DNA of 64,000 nucleotides from Paenibacillus sp. FSL H8-0048 (GCF_038002825.1 NZ_JBBODF010000001.1:2604001-2668000), one strand, 5' to 3'. Shown: positions 46,404 to 56,472, counted from the stretch's first letter. Notes: generated by a model from the letters alone, not told the origin. Program-made: numbers and translations.

Positions 46404-48779
46404 TTAGCGGGTTCCATTCTCCTTCTCCCCCTCCTGCCGGCTCAGTTCACGGTAACGTGTCGGAGTGATGTCCTCCTGTTTTTTGAAAATCCGGTTGAAA
46501 TAGCTCTGCTGATAGCCAACCTGCAAGGCGACATCATTCATCTTCAGATCGGTGTCACGCAGCAGTTCCTTCGCCTTGTTTAGCCGCAGCTCTGTCAGAT
46601 AATCGATGAAATTCTGCCCGGTGACCCGCTTGAACGACTTGCTGAGGAGAAAAGGGCTGGTGCCTGTATAATCCGCACAGCTGTCCAGCGAGATATTGTC
46701 CATATAATGCTGCTGAATGTACAGCATCGCCTGGTCGATGGTCCGCCTGATACCGGCGTCGGAGCGTTCGCACAGCTCCTTCAGGAAAGGAGCAATCACC
46801 TGCGTGCGGAACCAGGAGAGAATCAGCCCCGGCTCATGGATCTGCGAGAGGCTGGCATACAGATTCCTGCCGCGCAGCAGCTGGCTCTGGGCCATCCCGG
46901 CCTCCAGCACCGCATGAAGGATCGCGCCGAGCAGATGCAGCATCCCCTGCTGTACGTCAATTACCTTCGCACCGCCTGCGGAGAGCGTCTCCAGGAATTC
47001 CTCCAGCAGCCGGTCCGCCTCCTCCGCTTCGCCGGTCCGCAGCGCCTGAATCAGCCCGCGCTCCAGCGTGAAGGAATACTGCGGCATAGGTGTGCCCTGC
47101 CCCTCGCGCTCCAGCTGCTCCAGGCTGATGATCTGGTTCCCGCCCCCGTACCTGCTGTGGCTTGCCGCCTGCTTCGCCGCCTCGAAGGACCGCGGAATCG
47201 CGGAGATGCTCCCGATCCTTGCACTGTAGGCTACTGTAGCCTGAAGCTTAAGCATCCGGCTCAGGGTAGCCGCCAGCTCTTCACCGAAGGCCCCCACGCG
47301 GGCCGGGTCCGGGCCGCTCCCCGGTTCCATCAGCAGCATCCCGGAGGTAAGGTCATGCAGATTGACCGTCTCTGCCCGGCCGAAATGCTCCTTAGCAAGC
47401 TCCCCGATGATATTAACAGCCGCGAACGACACCAGACTCTCGTCACCGCTGCGGAACTTGGCCTCCAGGCTGGAGATGCCGGTCAGCTGGATATACAGCA
47501 CCACGAACGTACAGTCCTCCACTTCCCATTTGTACTGCTTCATCCGGCTCTGCAAGTCCTGTTCGGAATAAGCATACAGATACCCCTGGAACAGCTGGTG
47601 AAGGAAGCTCTGCTGCACATGCGGAAGCTGCTCTGAGAGCGTGTATTCGAGGGCATGCTGCTGTCCGTGCAGGTTCTGCCAGTGCCGCTCGATCAGCGTC
47701 AGCTCATCCACCCGGCCGCCTGCGGCCGCATGCTCAGGGAGCAGGGTCTGGAGCAGGCGGCGGACCGGCGAATAGATTCGGCGGGAAGCAATCCAGGACA
47801 GAACCGCCGCCAGCAGCAAGGCACACAGGCTTACCAGAATAATCATCCGGGACAGCCAGACCACCGGAGAGGTGACGCTGGAGATCGGCGAAGCCGACAC
47901 ATACCGCCATTCACTGGCAATCCGCGGGAAATCACCATAGGTCACCGCATACGTAACCCCGTTCCAGTCATACAGAAAGGACCCGCTATCATGGTTGCCT
48001 CTGGCTGTAATAGCAGCCCGCAGCGCCGTAACCAGCGGAGTGGACTTCTCCATCCCGCTCCCCGAAATGAAAAGTCCGCCGGATTTCTGCTCCATGAACA
48101 CCTCCCCCGTGTTATATGGGGTCATGGTCCGCAGCATCGCCGATACCTTCTCTGTATCCATCCGCAGCAGCAGCGCCCCGAAGGGCTGCAGACTGCCGCC
48201 GGGGATGTAGTGCACGAGCGTCAGCTCCTTCTGCTCCTGATTCTCCGGATCAAAAGCCCATTCCGTCCAGTACGTGCTCCGCTCCTGCTTCAGCAGCTTC
48301 CCGTACAGTACTTCCTCCTCCGCAGCCAGCGTCCCGTACTCTGTGCCGAAGCGCACCGGCTGTCTACCGGCCAGATACAGCTCAACCTGCCGCACCATGG
48401 AATTCGAGCCCTGCATGACGACCAGTGTCTTGGTAATATCCCAGGCCCGCTCATGATTCCGGGTGAAATCCATGTTGCTCAGTCCATAGTCGAACTTCGG
48501 ATCGAACGCCCAGTGGGCCAGCATCAGCTCCAGGTTGGACAATTGATCGTTAATGTTGTCCGCCCTCTGCTCAATCTGCCGGTTATGCATCCTCAGCAGT
48601 TCCTTCTCCAGATTCCCCCCGGCCATAAAATAGACCAGCAGCCCGATGATCAGCCCGGGAATGGACGAGACGATCAGTACAATAATGAGATTATTGCGGT
48701 AATAACGGCCCTTGCGTCCCGCCCGGCCTCCGGTATACCTGTTCCGTGCTCCTGCCGCTTCATTCTCCATTGCATTCAC
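46404..48779 (-). CDS. Membrane-bound AraC-type regulator (YesS-like)
   Basis: 791 residues. Membrane helices at about 29-51 (NNLIIVLIVSSIPGLIIGLL) and near 310-330 (RMIILVSLCALLLAAVLSW) enclose an outside Cache-like domain. The C-terminal 100 residues are an AraC helix-turn-helix pair (ISLDSCADYTGTSPFLLSKS, MNDVALQVGYQQSYFNRIF). Bacillus YesS has the same layout and activates rhamnogalacturonan genes. It probably senses a pectin fragment outside and switches on this locus. GTG start, eight bases after AAGGA. Confidence 0.9.
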   Translation of the reverse strand: MNAMENEAAGARNRYTGGRAGRKGRYYRNNLIIVLIVSSIPGLIIGLLVYFMAGGNLEKELLRMHNRQIEQRADNINDQLSNLELMLAHWAFDPKFDYGLSNMDFTRNHERAWDITKTLVVMQGSNSMVRQVELYLAGRQPVRFGTEYGTLAAEEEVLYGKLLKQERSTYWTEWAFDPENQEQKELTLVHYIPGGSLQPFGALLLRMDTEKVSAMLRTMTPYNTGEVFMEQKSGGLFISGSGMEKSTPLVTALRAAITARGNHDSGSFLYDWNGVTYAVTYGDFPRIASEWRYVSASPISSVTSPVVWLSRMIILVSLCALLLAAVLSWIASRRIYSPVRRLLQTLLPEHAAAGGRVDELTLIERHWQNLHGQQHALEYTLSEQLPHVQQSFLHQLFQGYLYAYSEQDLQSRMKQYKWEVEDCTFVVLYIQLTGISSLEAKFRSGDESLVSFAAVNIIGELAKEHFGRAETVNLHDLTSGMLLMEPGSGPDPARVGAFGEELAATLSRMLKLQATVAYSARIGSISAIPRSFEAAKQAASHSRYGGGNQIISLEQLEREGQGTPMPQYSFTLERGLIQALRTGEAEEADRLLEEFLETLSAGGAKVIDVQQGMLHLLGAILHAVLEAGMAQSQLLRGRNLYASLSQIHEPGLILSWFRTQVIAPFLKELCERSDAGIRRTIDQAMLYIQQHYMDNISLDSCADYTGTSPFLLSKSFKRVTGQNFIDYLTELRLNKAKELLRDTDLKMNDVALQVGYQQSYFNRIFKKQEDITPTRYRELSRQEGEKENGTR

Positions 48780-48860
48780 CAGCCGAATCCTTAGTTTAGA
48801 GTTGCAGCCTTGCAGCCGCAGCGGGGACAGACCGGCCGGAGACTGGAGCAGGACCGGACT

Positions 48861-50471
48861 TTACTTGCCCGCTGAGGCGTACAATTCATTCATTTCCTTC
48901 ACAAGCTCATCTCCGCCAGTCTTCCGCCATACCTCAAAAGCAGACTTCAAACCGGCCTCATCCATCTGGCCGACAATGAATTTGATACGCGCATCGTTGA
49001 TTACGTTATCCAGCTGCGAGCCTTTTTGCGTGTAGACTGCCGAGATCAGCGCTTCGGCCGGATTGGTCACAATCGTCGCTTCGTTGGTCTTCTGTACCTC
49101 GGTCTGCTTCAGCCGCAGCGGCGTCTGCTTCACCTGCTTCGCCTTGTCCTCCGGGATGAACGGCAGCATCTGGTTCAGGCCCTCCACTTCCGATTCCAGC
49201 AGAACCGTATCGCTGGAGCGTTCGATATATCCATCCACCAGCTTGTAATGCACGCCTTCCATTCCATAGTTCAGCATCGTCTGCAGATCCTCGTCATTCA
49301 GCCGGTCCAGGAAGGCCAGCACCTGCTTCAGCTCCTCCTCGGTCTTGACCGAAGACTTCGGAATCGCCAGCATGCCGGAGAAGCCGGAGGTCGGAAGAGT
49401 ATGCAGCGCACCGTCCGCTCCGCTCACACCGCCGATGACATCCATATAATGGCGTTCCGGCTCATCTTTGCCTTCTTTTTCGAGAGCAGCATGAATCTTG
49501 TCATCCAGCCGGGCTGCGTTATCGACCACATCGACAATGACACCGGCCTTGTTGTTGACGACCGGATCATTCCATTTGGAGCTGTCCATCACCGCGAAGT
49601 CGGCGTTGATCAGCTGCTCGTCGTAGAGCTTTTTCATGAATTTAAGCGCTTCCAAATACCCGGGGTATTCATGCTCAGGCACAAGCTTCCCCTCCTGCAC
49701 GCCCCACTTGTTCGGGGAACCGAACCACAGCTTCATCGTATCGAAGCCGCTGGCCCACTGGCCGGTCCACTTGACCAGCACCATGCCGTACGTATCCGCC
49801 TGGCCGTTGCCGTCCGGGTCCTGCTCCTTGAACGCTCGCAGCATATTATAGAAATCATCCACAGTCTTCGGATTGTCAAGCCCCAGCTTCTCCATCCAGT
49901 CCTTGCGGAACACCACGCCGTTACGTCCCAGCGCCCGCCCTCTGTAGATCCCGTAATTCTTGCCGTCGATGGCCGAGTTATTCAGAATGACCTCCTTCGC
50001 CCCGCTGAGATTCGGATAATCCTTGAGATACGGACCCACCTCCCAGAACGCGCCGGATCTGGCCGCATTGACGAAGCTGGACGCTTTCACGTCACCTACA
50101 TACATAATATCAGGCAGCTTGCCGGAAGCCAGCGTAATGTTGAATTTGTCGGCATACGACGCATTCGGCACCCATTCGAAATGGATTTTGGTGTTTGTCA
50201 GCTCCTCCAGCTTGGCGGCGACCGGACTGCCGTCCTTCGGATAATTGGTCTTGAAAATCGGCAGCATCAGCGTCAGCTCAAGCGGCTTCTCCCCCTTGGC
50301 TGTACCGTCCGTCTTCCCGCTGTCTGCGGCAGGCTCCTTCTCTCCTGCTCCTGCATTCTCCCCATTCCCGCCGCAGCCGGACAATACACTTAGAAGCATA
50401 ATCATAGCCAACAGCATGAACAACCCTTTTCTCGCAGACCGTGAACCTTCACTCCGCTTCATCTTCTTCAT
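48861..50471 (-). CDS. Sugar ABC transporter solute-binding lipoprotein (LplA/YtcQ-like)
   Basis: About 536 residues with a lipobox in MLLSVLSGCGGNGENAG followed by a Gly/Glu/Lys linker. The long form (over 500 residues) and motifs such as GRNGVVFRKDWMEKLGLDNPKT place it with LplA/YtcQ proteins, which pair with YteP/YtcP permeases and bring in rhamnogalacturonan disaccharides or larger pieces. GGGAGG lies seven bases before the ATG. The two permease genes are directly upstream. The ATPase is not in the window; such systems often share MsmX. Confidence 0.92.
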   Translation of the reverse strand: MKKMKRSEGSRSARKGLFMLLAMIMLLSVLSGCGGNGENAGAGEKEPAADSGKTDGTAKGEKPLELTLMLPIFKTNYPKDGSPVAAKLEELTNTKIHFEWVPNASYADKFNITLASGKLPDIMYVGDVKASSFVNAARSGAFWEVGPYLKDYPNLSGAKEVILNNSAIDGKNYGIYRGRALGRNGVVFRKDWMEKLGLDNPKTVDDFYNMLRAFKEQDPDGNGQADTYGMVLVKWTGQWASGFDTMKLWFGSPNKWGVQEGKLVPEHEYPGYLEALKFMKKLYDEQLINADFAVMDSSKWNDPVVNNKAGVIVDVVDNAARLDDKIHAALEKEGKDEPERHYMDVIGGVSGADGALHTLPTSGFSGMLAIPKSSVKTEEELKQVLAFLDRLNDEDLQTMLNYGMEGVHYKLVDGYIERSSDTVLLESEVEGLNQMLPFIPEDKAKQVKQTPLRLKQTEVQKTNEATIVTNPAEALISAVYTQKGSQLDNVINDARIKFIVGQMDEAGLKSAFEVWRKTGGDELVKEMNELYASAGK

Positions 50472-50504
50472 CACTTGGCCTCCCTTTATATGTTGACTAA
50501 CCGC

Positions 50505-51389
50505 TTACCCTTTGACTGAACCCAGCATCACCCCTTTGGCAAAATGCTTCTGCAGAAACGGATAGACGCACATAATCGGCAGGGTGCCGACTACGATGAC
50601 CGCCATTTTGATCGACTGCTCGGGCGGCTGCACGAAATTCGGGTCCATGGAGCTGAGATCCCCCGCTGCCGACTGGGACAGCATGACGATCTGGCGCAGC
50701 ATCACCTGCAGCGGCCACTTGGACGGATCATTGATGTAGAGCAGCGCCGAGAAGAAGTTATTCCAGTGTCCAACCGCATAAAAGAGCGTAAACGTCGCCA
50801 GCACCGGCTTCGACAGCGGCAGTACAATCCGCCACAGCAGCCCGAGCTCCGTGCAGCCGTCGATACGGGCAGCCTCCTCCATCTCGGCGGGAAGCTCCTG
50901 GAAAAAGTTCTTCACAATAATCAGGTTGAAGGCGCTGATCGCCCCCGGAAAGATCAAGGCATTCAGCGTATCGAGCAGATGCAGCTCGCGGATTACCAGA
51001 TAGGTGGGAATCATCCCGCCCCCGAACAGCATCGTGAAGATGACTAGATTGAGGATCAGATTGCGGCCCATCAGGTAACGCTTTGCCATCGGATAAGCCA
51101 TGGTAACCGTGAAGAACAGATTGACTGCTGTCCCGATCACCGTCACGTACAGCGACACCCCGATGCTGCGGACAATGGTATCTGTGGAGAAAATAAACCG
51201 GTAAGCATCCAGCGAAATCGTCGTCGGAACGAGAAACACAGCGCGCTTCGTAATTTCCGCCTCGGTGGCGAAGGAACCGGCGACGACAAACAGGAACGGC
51301 AGAATGGCCGCGATCCCGATGATGCCCAGCACCAGGTAATTAAAGACGTCAAAGGTAATCTCTCCGGCGCTGCGGTAACGTTTAGCCAC
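50505..51389 (-). CDS. Sugar ABC transporter permease (YtcP-like)
   Basis: 294 residues from the GTG at 51389, which has AGGAGG eight bases before it; a longer frame to 51545 lies within the upstream gene and is not used. About six helices are visible, with the inner-membrane motif EEAARIDGCTELGLLWRIVLPLSKP that touches the ATPase. It is the second permease of the CUT1 type. The start lies 16 bases after the stop side of the first permease, so they are coupled. Confidence 0.92.
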   Translation of the reverse strand: MAKRYRSAGEITFDVFNYLVLGIIGIAAILPFLFVVAGSFATEAEITKRAVFLVPTTISLDAYRFIFSTDTIVRSIGVSLYVTVIGTAVNLFFTVTMAYPMAKRYLMGRNLILNLVIFTMLFGGGMIPTYLVIRELHLLDTLNALIFPGAISAFNLIIVKNFFQELPAEMEEAARIDGCTELGLLWRIVLPLSKPVLATFTLFYAVGHWNNFFSALLYINDPSKWPLQVMLRQIVMLSQSAAGDLSSMDPNFVQPPEQSIKMAVIVVGTLPIMCVYPFLQKHFAKGVMLGSVKG

Positions 51390-51405
51390 ACTCTTGGCCT
51401 CCTTT

Positions 51406-52377
51406 TCAATATAATCCCGATTCGCCTGACTTCTTGGCGAGCCAGTTGGTGCCGAGCACCAGCACGACCCCGATGACTGATTTGAACAAGCCGACGGCGG
51501 TGCTGTAGCTGAATGCCCCCTGGGTAATCCCCAGCGCATACACATAGGTATCGAAGACCTCGGCCACCTCGCGGTTCAGCGCATTCATCATCAGATAGAT
51601 CTGCTCGAACCCGTTATCCAGAATCGTGCCCATCCGCAGAATTAGCAGAATGACAATCGTACTGCGGATCGCAGGCAGCGTAATATGCCAGGTCTGGCGC
51701 CAGCGGCTGGCTCCGTCCACCACGGCAGCTTCATATTGCTCCACATCGACACCGGCCAGCGCAGCGAGGAAAATAATCGTCCCCCAGCCGCATTCCTTCC
51801 AGATGGTCTGCAGAATAATCATCGGGCGGAACCAGTCAGGATTGGCGAGGAAATCAATTTTGCGCCCGGTAACCGTGAAGAGGAATTCATTGACCGCACC
51901 GCCCTGTGTCGTAAGGAACACGTAGGAGATACTGGCGACGATGACCATAGAGATGAAGTGGGGCACGTAGATCAGCGTCTGAATCGTCCTTTTGTAGAAG
52001 GACAGCCGGATCTCATTCAGCAGCAGGGCCAGGATAATCGGTGCCGGGAAAAAGAACACCAGGTTATACAGCGACAGCACCAGCGTATTGCGCAGCAGCA
52101 TGAAGAAATCAGGGTTCTGAAAAAACGTGCGGAAATGCTCAAGGCCCACCCAGCTGCTCTGCCAGAAGCCCAGAAATGGCTGGTAATCCTTAAAGGCGAG
52201 CAGCACTCCCCACATCGGCACATATTTGAACACCAGGAAATACAGGAGTCCGGGGCTGAGCAGTATGTAGAGCCATTTGTCCCGCTTCAGACGTCTGAAG
52301 CGCTGCTCGCGCCTGCTGCGGCGGAAGCTTGTGCCCGCGCTGAGCTCTGCTGCCCCCATTGCCGCTCCTTGCTTCAT
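51406..52377 (-). CDS. Sugar ABC transporter permease (YteP/LplB-like)
   Basis: 323 residues. The typical YteP N-terminus WLYILLSPGLLYFLVFKYVPMWG and FKDYQPFLGFWQSSWVGLEHF is present, and YEAAVVDGASRWRQTWHITLP is the ATPase contact loop. It is the first gene of the leftward rhamnogalacturonan transcript. GGAGGTGAATGTAA precedes the ATG. The 530-base region upstream, shared with the divergent GH42 gene, holds a pair of inverted 14-bp sites and a dispersed hairpin element. Confidence 0.92.
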   Translation of the reverse strand: MKQGAAMGAAELSAGTSFRRSRREQRFRRLKRDKWLYILLSPGLLYFLVFKYVPMWGVLLAFKDYQPFLGFWQSSWVGLEHFRTFFQNPDFFMLLRNTLVLSLYNLVFFFPAPIILALLLNEIRLSFYKRTIQTLIYVPHFISMVIVASISYVFLTTQGGAVNEFLFTVTGRKIDFLANPDWFRPMIILQTIWKECGWGTIIFLAALAGVDVEQYEAAVVDGASRWRQTWHITLPAIRSTIVILLILRMGTILDNGFEQIYLMMNALNREVAEVFDTYVYALGITQGAFSYSTAVGLFKSVIGVVLVLGTNWLAKKSGESGLY

Positions 52378-52580
52378 TTACATTCACCTCCGTATGGATA
52401 AGCAACCTTCGCAATGCCCTGCACTTCACTGCATTGCCGTGGCTGCGCTTTCTATTATGGTTGGCGGGTGTTTTTCCGGCAATCGGACTTTTTGGACAGC
52501 GATTTGTACGTTTTCTGCGCCGCTTCCGCAATAAAGTCCAAAACCGGCAAAAGTTTACTATTGATTGTGGGGGGCGGACA

Positions 52581-52594
52581 CTATATAGATTGAA
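52581..52594 (-). promoter_or_regulatory. 14-bp site, leftward copy
   Basis: TTCAATCTATATAG on the minus strand, about 204 bases before the YteP-like gene. It differs at one base from the copy at 52823-52836, which points the other way. It may be an activator site or part of a promoter. Confidence 0.5.
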
Positions 52595-52635
52595 ATGATA
52601 ATTTCATTTTTGGGAGAATCGTGACTCCAGAGAAG

Positions 52636-52796
52636 TTTTGGGCTTCCGGCCGCTGCCCTTCTGCAGATTTCTTTGATTAGACCGCTGTTCGCGGTAGAAA
52701 TCCGCAGACAGCTGATGCTGTAGATAGCGAGCTTTCCTGCGGAAAGCTTTCAGGCGGACGCTACCGCTCCTACAGCTCCAAAATTCCCCTCCGCCA
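52636..52796. repeat. Dispersed hairpin element, copy 2
   Basis: Starts TTTTGGGCTTCCGGCCGCTG and ends with GGCGGACGCTACCGCTCCT plus CTCCGCCACT, nearly identical to the end of the copy at 9867-9985. Arms TCTGCAGATTTCT and AGAAATCCGCAGA can pair inside. This copy is about 40 bases longer. It lies between the divergent GH42 and importer genes. Confidence 0.7.
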
Positions 52797-52822
52797 CTCC
52801 TCCCAAAATTTATGTTTTCAAG

Positions 52823-52836
52823 TTCAAACTATATAG
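52823..52836 (+). promoter_or_regulatory. 14-bp site, rightward copy
   Basis: TTCAAACTATATAG, 71 bases before the GH42 gene, matches 13 of 14 bases of the inverted leftward copy. See the site at 52581-52594. Confidence 0.5.
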
Positions 52837-52907
52837 CTTAGGGATGGGGAATAGAAAGATAAGATCATACAGAGCCCGTATGGGGCTTTTTCCAGGAGGT
52901 TAAAAGA

Positions 52908-54899
52908 ATGAAGCAAAAACTATATTACGGAGCCGCATGGTACCCGGAGCTGTGGGGGGAGGCTGAGCGGCAGCAGGATCTTCGGCTCATGCAGGAGACC
53001 GGCATTAATCTGGTACGGATGGGCGAATTCATCTGGTCACTGCTGGAGCCGGTGGAGGGTTCCATCGATGTCCAGCCGTTCGCTGAGCATATCCGTCAGC
53101 TTCATGATCACGGCATCGATACAGTCATGTGTACGCCGACCGCAACCCCGCCAATCTGGCTGACTCACAGGCACCCGGAGCGCCTGCACATCCGGGCAGA
53201 CGGAGCGGTGATGAGCCACGGGTCCAGACAGCATGTCTGCACGAATAATCCTTATTTCCGGCAGCGGGCTGCGGTAATTACGGAAGAACTGGCTAGGGTG
53301 CTGGGGCAGCTCCCTGGCCTTGCCGCCTGGCAGCTCGACAATGAGCTGAAGGCGCATGTGGCGGAATGCATGTGCGGGTCCTGCCGCTCCCTGTGGCAGG
53401 AGTGGCTGGAGCACCGCTACGGCAGTATCGGAGAGCTGAATGATGCATGGGGAACCGGCGTGTGGAGCCAGACGTACCAGCGGTTTGACCAGGTACCGCA
53501 GCCGGTGGCTACGCCTTTCCTGCATAATTCATCGCTCGTCACCCAGTACCGCTTGTTCCAAATGGAGAAGGTTGCGGAGTTCGCTGGGGAACAGGCGGCG
53601 ATCATCCGCCGCTATTCGGCGGCTCCGATCACGCACAACAGCAATGTTCCTTTTCATCTGGACAATGAGCAGCTGTTCCGGGAGCTTGATTTCGCTTCAT
53701 TCGACACCTACGCCTCTCAGGCCAACAGGCACGCTTATCTGCTGAACTGTGATTTGTGGCGCGGGTTCAAGCCCGGGCGGGATTTCTGGCTGATGGAGAC
53801 CGGCCCGGCCTATGCCGCTTCGCTGACAAGCTACGGCGAGCCGCACCCGGACGGCTATCTTACCGCCGAAGCTGTGGCCGCCTACGCGCTGGGAGCAGGC
53901 GCCTTCTGCTATTGGCTGTGGCGGCAGCAGCGCACAGGCAGCGAGCAGCCGCACAGCTCGATCATCAGCGCGTGGGGCCAGCCTGCGCTCGGGTATGACA
54001 ATGTGCGCGCGGCTTCTGCCGCCAGGCTGCAGATTGAGCCGCACATGCTGAATACCCGGCCGGTGCAGGCCGAGGTGGCGATTACTTATTCGGACCGGGC
54101 CAAGGCGTTCCTGGCCACGGAGCCGCACCGGCAGCTGAACTACCGTTCCCTGCTGGGAGACTTCTACCGACGGATTCTCGATCTGGGGATTCACCGTGAC
54201 CTGCTGCCAGAAGGCGGCGATCTCAGCGGCTATAAGCTGCTGTTCACGCCCTTCATACATTATCTGTCGCCGGAATACATGGCGCGGGCGCTTGACTTCA
54301 CTGCGGGCGGCGGCATCTGGATCTGCGGCCCGCTCAGCGGAGGCCGCACCGCCGAGCATACGCTGCATACGGATGCTGCTTTGGGTGAGCTGGAGCGCCT
54401 GGCCGGCGTCTGCTCTAAGTTCGTCTACCCGATGGAGGGAACGGGCAGCATCGGGGAGGCCTTCGGCTGCTCCGCACCGCTGTCGCTGTGGAGCACGGTG
54501 TTCGAGCCACTGCCGGACGGAGCCTCCGTAATCGGCGTCATTGCGGAGGGACGGACACCGGGCCTGGCCTACCTGACCGAGCAGCCCTATGGCCGGGGAG
54601 CCATCGTGATGCTCGGCTCGCTGCCCTCAGGCAGCGAAGGCGACAAGCAGCTATGCGCGCTGATTGAGCATTATGCCGCCCGCGCCGGAGTCACCCGGCG
54701 CAGTGATGTCACACCGGGCAGCATTCTCTGCCCGAGATGCGGCGCTTCCGGTGTGCTGTGGACGCTCGTCAACATGGACGGTCTTGGCGGCAGCGTCACC
54801 TTGCCGCGCAGCGGGCAGGATGTGTTGACCGGCACTGCCGTGCCTGCCGGTCCGCTATCACTTGGCGCTTATGAATACAAGCTGATCGCCCTGCAGTAG
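52908..54899 (+). CDS. GH42 beta-galactosidase (YesZ-like)
   Basis: 663 residues, normal for GH42. The acid/base glutamate is E146 in AAWQLDNELKAH and the nucleophile E297 in FWLMETGP. Cysteines 111, 154, 156 and 159 (CMCGSC) form the zinc cluster seen in many members. The catalytic barrel is followed by a trimerisation domain and a small C-terminal beta domain. No signal peptide. Bacillus YesZ lies in the rhamnogalacturonan cluster; here too it probably removes galactose side chains from imported pieces. CCAGGAGG lies before the ATG. Confidence 0.94.
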   Translation: MKQKLYYGAAWYPELWGEAERQQDLRLMQETGINLVRMGEFIWSLLEPVEGSIDVQPFAEHIRQLHDHGIDTVMCTPTATPPIWLTHRHPERLHIRADGAVMSHGSRQHVCTNNPYFRQRAAVITEELARVLGQLPGLAAWQLDNELKAHVAECMCGSCRSLWQEWLEHRYGSIGELNDAWGTGVWSQTYQRFDQVPQPVATPFLHNSSLVTQYRLFQMEKVAEFAGEQAAIIRRYSAAPITHNSNVPFHLDNEQLFRELDFASFDTYASQANRHAYLLNCDLWRGFKPGRDFWLMETGPAYAASLTSYGEPHPDGYLTAEAVAAYALGAGAFCYWLWRQQRTGSEQPHSSIISAWGQPALGYDNVRAASAARLQIEPHMLNTRPVQAEVAITYSDRAKAFLATEPHRQLNYRSLLGDFYRRILDLGIHRDLLPEGGDLSGYKLLFTPFIHYLSPEYMARALDFTAGGGIWICGPLSGGRTAEHTLHTDAALGELERLAGVCSKFVYPMEGTGSIGEAFGCSAPLSLWSTVFEPLPDGASVIGVIAEGRTPGLAYLTEQPYGRGAIVMLGSLPSGSEGDKQLCALIEHYAARAGVTRRSDVTPGSILCPRCGASGVLWTLVNMDGLGGSVTLPRSGQDVLTGTAVPAGPLSLGAYEYKLIALQ

Positions 54900-55000
54900 T
54901 GGAACATCCTCCTGCCGATGGCGGAGAGCCCCGCCTCACCGCAACAAGTGGAAAAATGCAGCTTGCTATGCTGATTTCCAAGGGATTTCCGGAAGCAAGT

Positions 55001-55124
55001 GGATAAACAACAACTAATCATGGCTGTTTTAGCCAGCTTCGGGGAAATGGTTTCATTTAAGTGCTGTTTATCCAATTACTGTTTTGGCAGAGGGCGGTTC
55101 TCGCTCAGCAGGTGGAGTTTATCC
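55001..55124. repeat. Intergenic array F: two units 51 bp apart plus an inverted unit
   Basis: GTTTATCCAA starts at 55066 and 55117, exactly 51 apart; GGATAAAC at 55001 is the same core inverted. The second unit has GAGTTTATCCAACTC, a small hairpin. The 419-base gap between the convergent GH42 and chemoreceptor genes holds only this and the terminator at 55267-55301. Confidence 0.55.
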
Positions 55125-55266
55125 AACTCTTTCCCTCCCGCATCATTCGCGAGTTGCCTAGTCCTACGGCGCGTGACTCTTAGGCTGGCTGGACCCCTCC
55201 CTCTTAGCGGTGTTTCACCAGCAAGAGGAGGAGCGCTTACCTGGGTCCACGCTGGGCACAACACAA

Positions 55267-55301
55267 AAACACCCGGCAGCCTCTCCCGCCGCCGGGTGTT
55301 T
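55267..55301 (-). terminator. Terminator of the FIST-chemoreceptor pair, likely bidirectional
   Basis: AAACACCCGGC and GCCGGGTGTTT pair perfectly (11 bp). TTTGTG follows on the minus strand and TTTCCTTTT on the plus strand, so it may serve GH42 as well. Confidence 0.85.
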
Positions 55302-55318
55302 CCTTTTACCACATCTGA

Positions 55319-56455
55319 TTATACGTTAGTCTCCTCTGCTTCTTCCGCCTGCTGGAGCAGCCCGATCTGATGCAGATGATTCAGCAGCTGCTGGTAATGG
55401 TCGGCCTTCTTCTGAACGGTAAGAACCAGCTTACGGAACTGGCCTGTGTCCTGGCCCGATTTGTCCAGAATACGCAGCAGGTCGCTGTTGATCTGCTCCA
55501 CATCCTCCATGCTGCTCTCCTGGGACTCCTGGATTTTCTCCAGATGCTCGAAGACCTGCTCCTCTGCTTCTACAATCTCATTCATGTATAACGTGGACTC
55601 ACCGATCTTCGCCGTGGTCTCGTTCATCGCGAGCGTTCCATCCCCGGACTTGCTGTGAATCTGCTCCATGACGCGGGTCATTCCTGATAGTGAACCCATG
55701 ATCTCCTTCACATGGCTGCGGGTGCTGTCAGCAAGCTTGCGGATCTCCGTGGAGACAACGGCGAAGCCGCGTCCATGCTCACCGGCCCGCGCCGCCTCAA
55801 TCGCCGCATTCAGCGAGAGCAGATTCGTCTGCTCGGCAATATCCGTGATAATCCTGGCCAGCTGCTCAATGCTGTGGAAATGCTCCCGCAGATCCTCATT
55901 CAAAGTAACGAACTCCGTAAATACCTCCGAGGCCTTCTGCATTTCCGCAGAGATCTGGATATTGGCTTCCTTGGCAAACTCGATTTTATTGGAGGAGTAG
56001 GATAAGCTGCCGTACATTTCATTAATCAGATCTTCAGTCTGTCCGTTGTTGGCTTTCAAATGCTCCAGGAGCTGCTGGGTCCCGGCGATTTGGCCGATCA
56101 TCTCCCCGCCGCCTGCCCGCAAAGCCTCGAAGTCCTCCACCAGTTGGGCCTCTTCCTTGAGGATAGCTCCAGTCTCAAGGCGGATCTGCTCCGCCAAGGT
56201 ATAAGCATGTTCCCCATAAGACACCGAGTCTGAAGTGTGAGCAGACGGCCCTTCGTTACCGTTACCGCCAGCTTCATCTAATGCGACTTTTCCCGCTGCT
56301 TTAACCGTTTCTGTTGATGCGGCCGTACCCTTAGCCCCGATCACACGCTCTGCCATGGCTTTCTCCGCTAACCCGCTTGTATTACTGTGACTTTGAACGC
56401 CTGCAACAGAGGGGGTTCTCCCCCAAGCTGTGCGCAGTTTACTTAACCACTCCAT
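55319..56455 (-). CDS. Soluble methyl-accepting chemotaxis-type signalling protein
   Basis: 378 residues with no membrane helix and no sensor domain of its own. The N-terminal 85 residues are low complexity; then a coiled coil and a shortened signalling domain with the tip sequence [21 protein letters not shown] and [17 protein letters not shown]. It should dock on CheA/CheW from the cytoplasm. The gene follows the FIST gene after 17 bases. The FIST protein probably supplies the ligand sensing. A purine-rich AAGGGAGAG lies somewhat far (13 bases) before the ATG. Confidence 0.88.
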   Translation of the reverse strand: MEWLSKLRTAWGRTPSVAGVQSHSNTSGLAEKAMAERVIGAKGTAASTETVKAAGKVALDEAGGNGNEGPSAHTSDSVSYGEHAYTLAEQIRLETGAILKEEAQLVEDFEALRAGGGEMIGQIAGTQQLLEHLKANNGQTEDLINEMYGSLSYSSNKIEFAKEANIQISAEMQKASEVFTEFVTLNEDLREHFHSIEQLARIITDIAEQTNLLSLNAAIEAARAGEHGRGFAVVSTEIRKLADSTRSHVKEIMGSLSGMTRVMEQIHSKSGDGTLAMNETTAKIGESTLYMNEIVEAEEQVFEHLEKIQESQESSMEDVEQINSDLLRILDKSGQDTGQFRKLVLTVQKKADHYQQLLNHLHQIGLLQQAEEAEETNV

Positions 56456-56472
56456 CCGATTTCAACTCTCCC

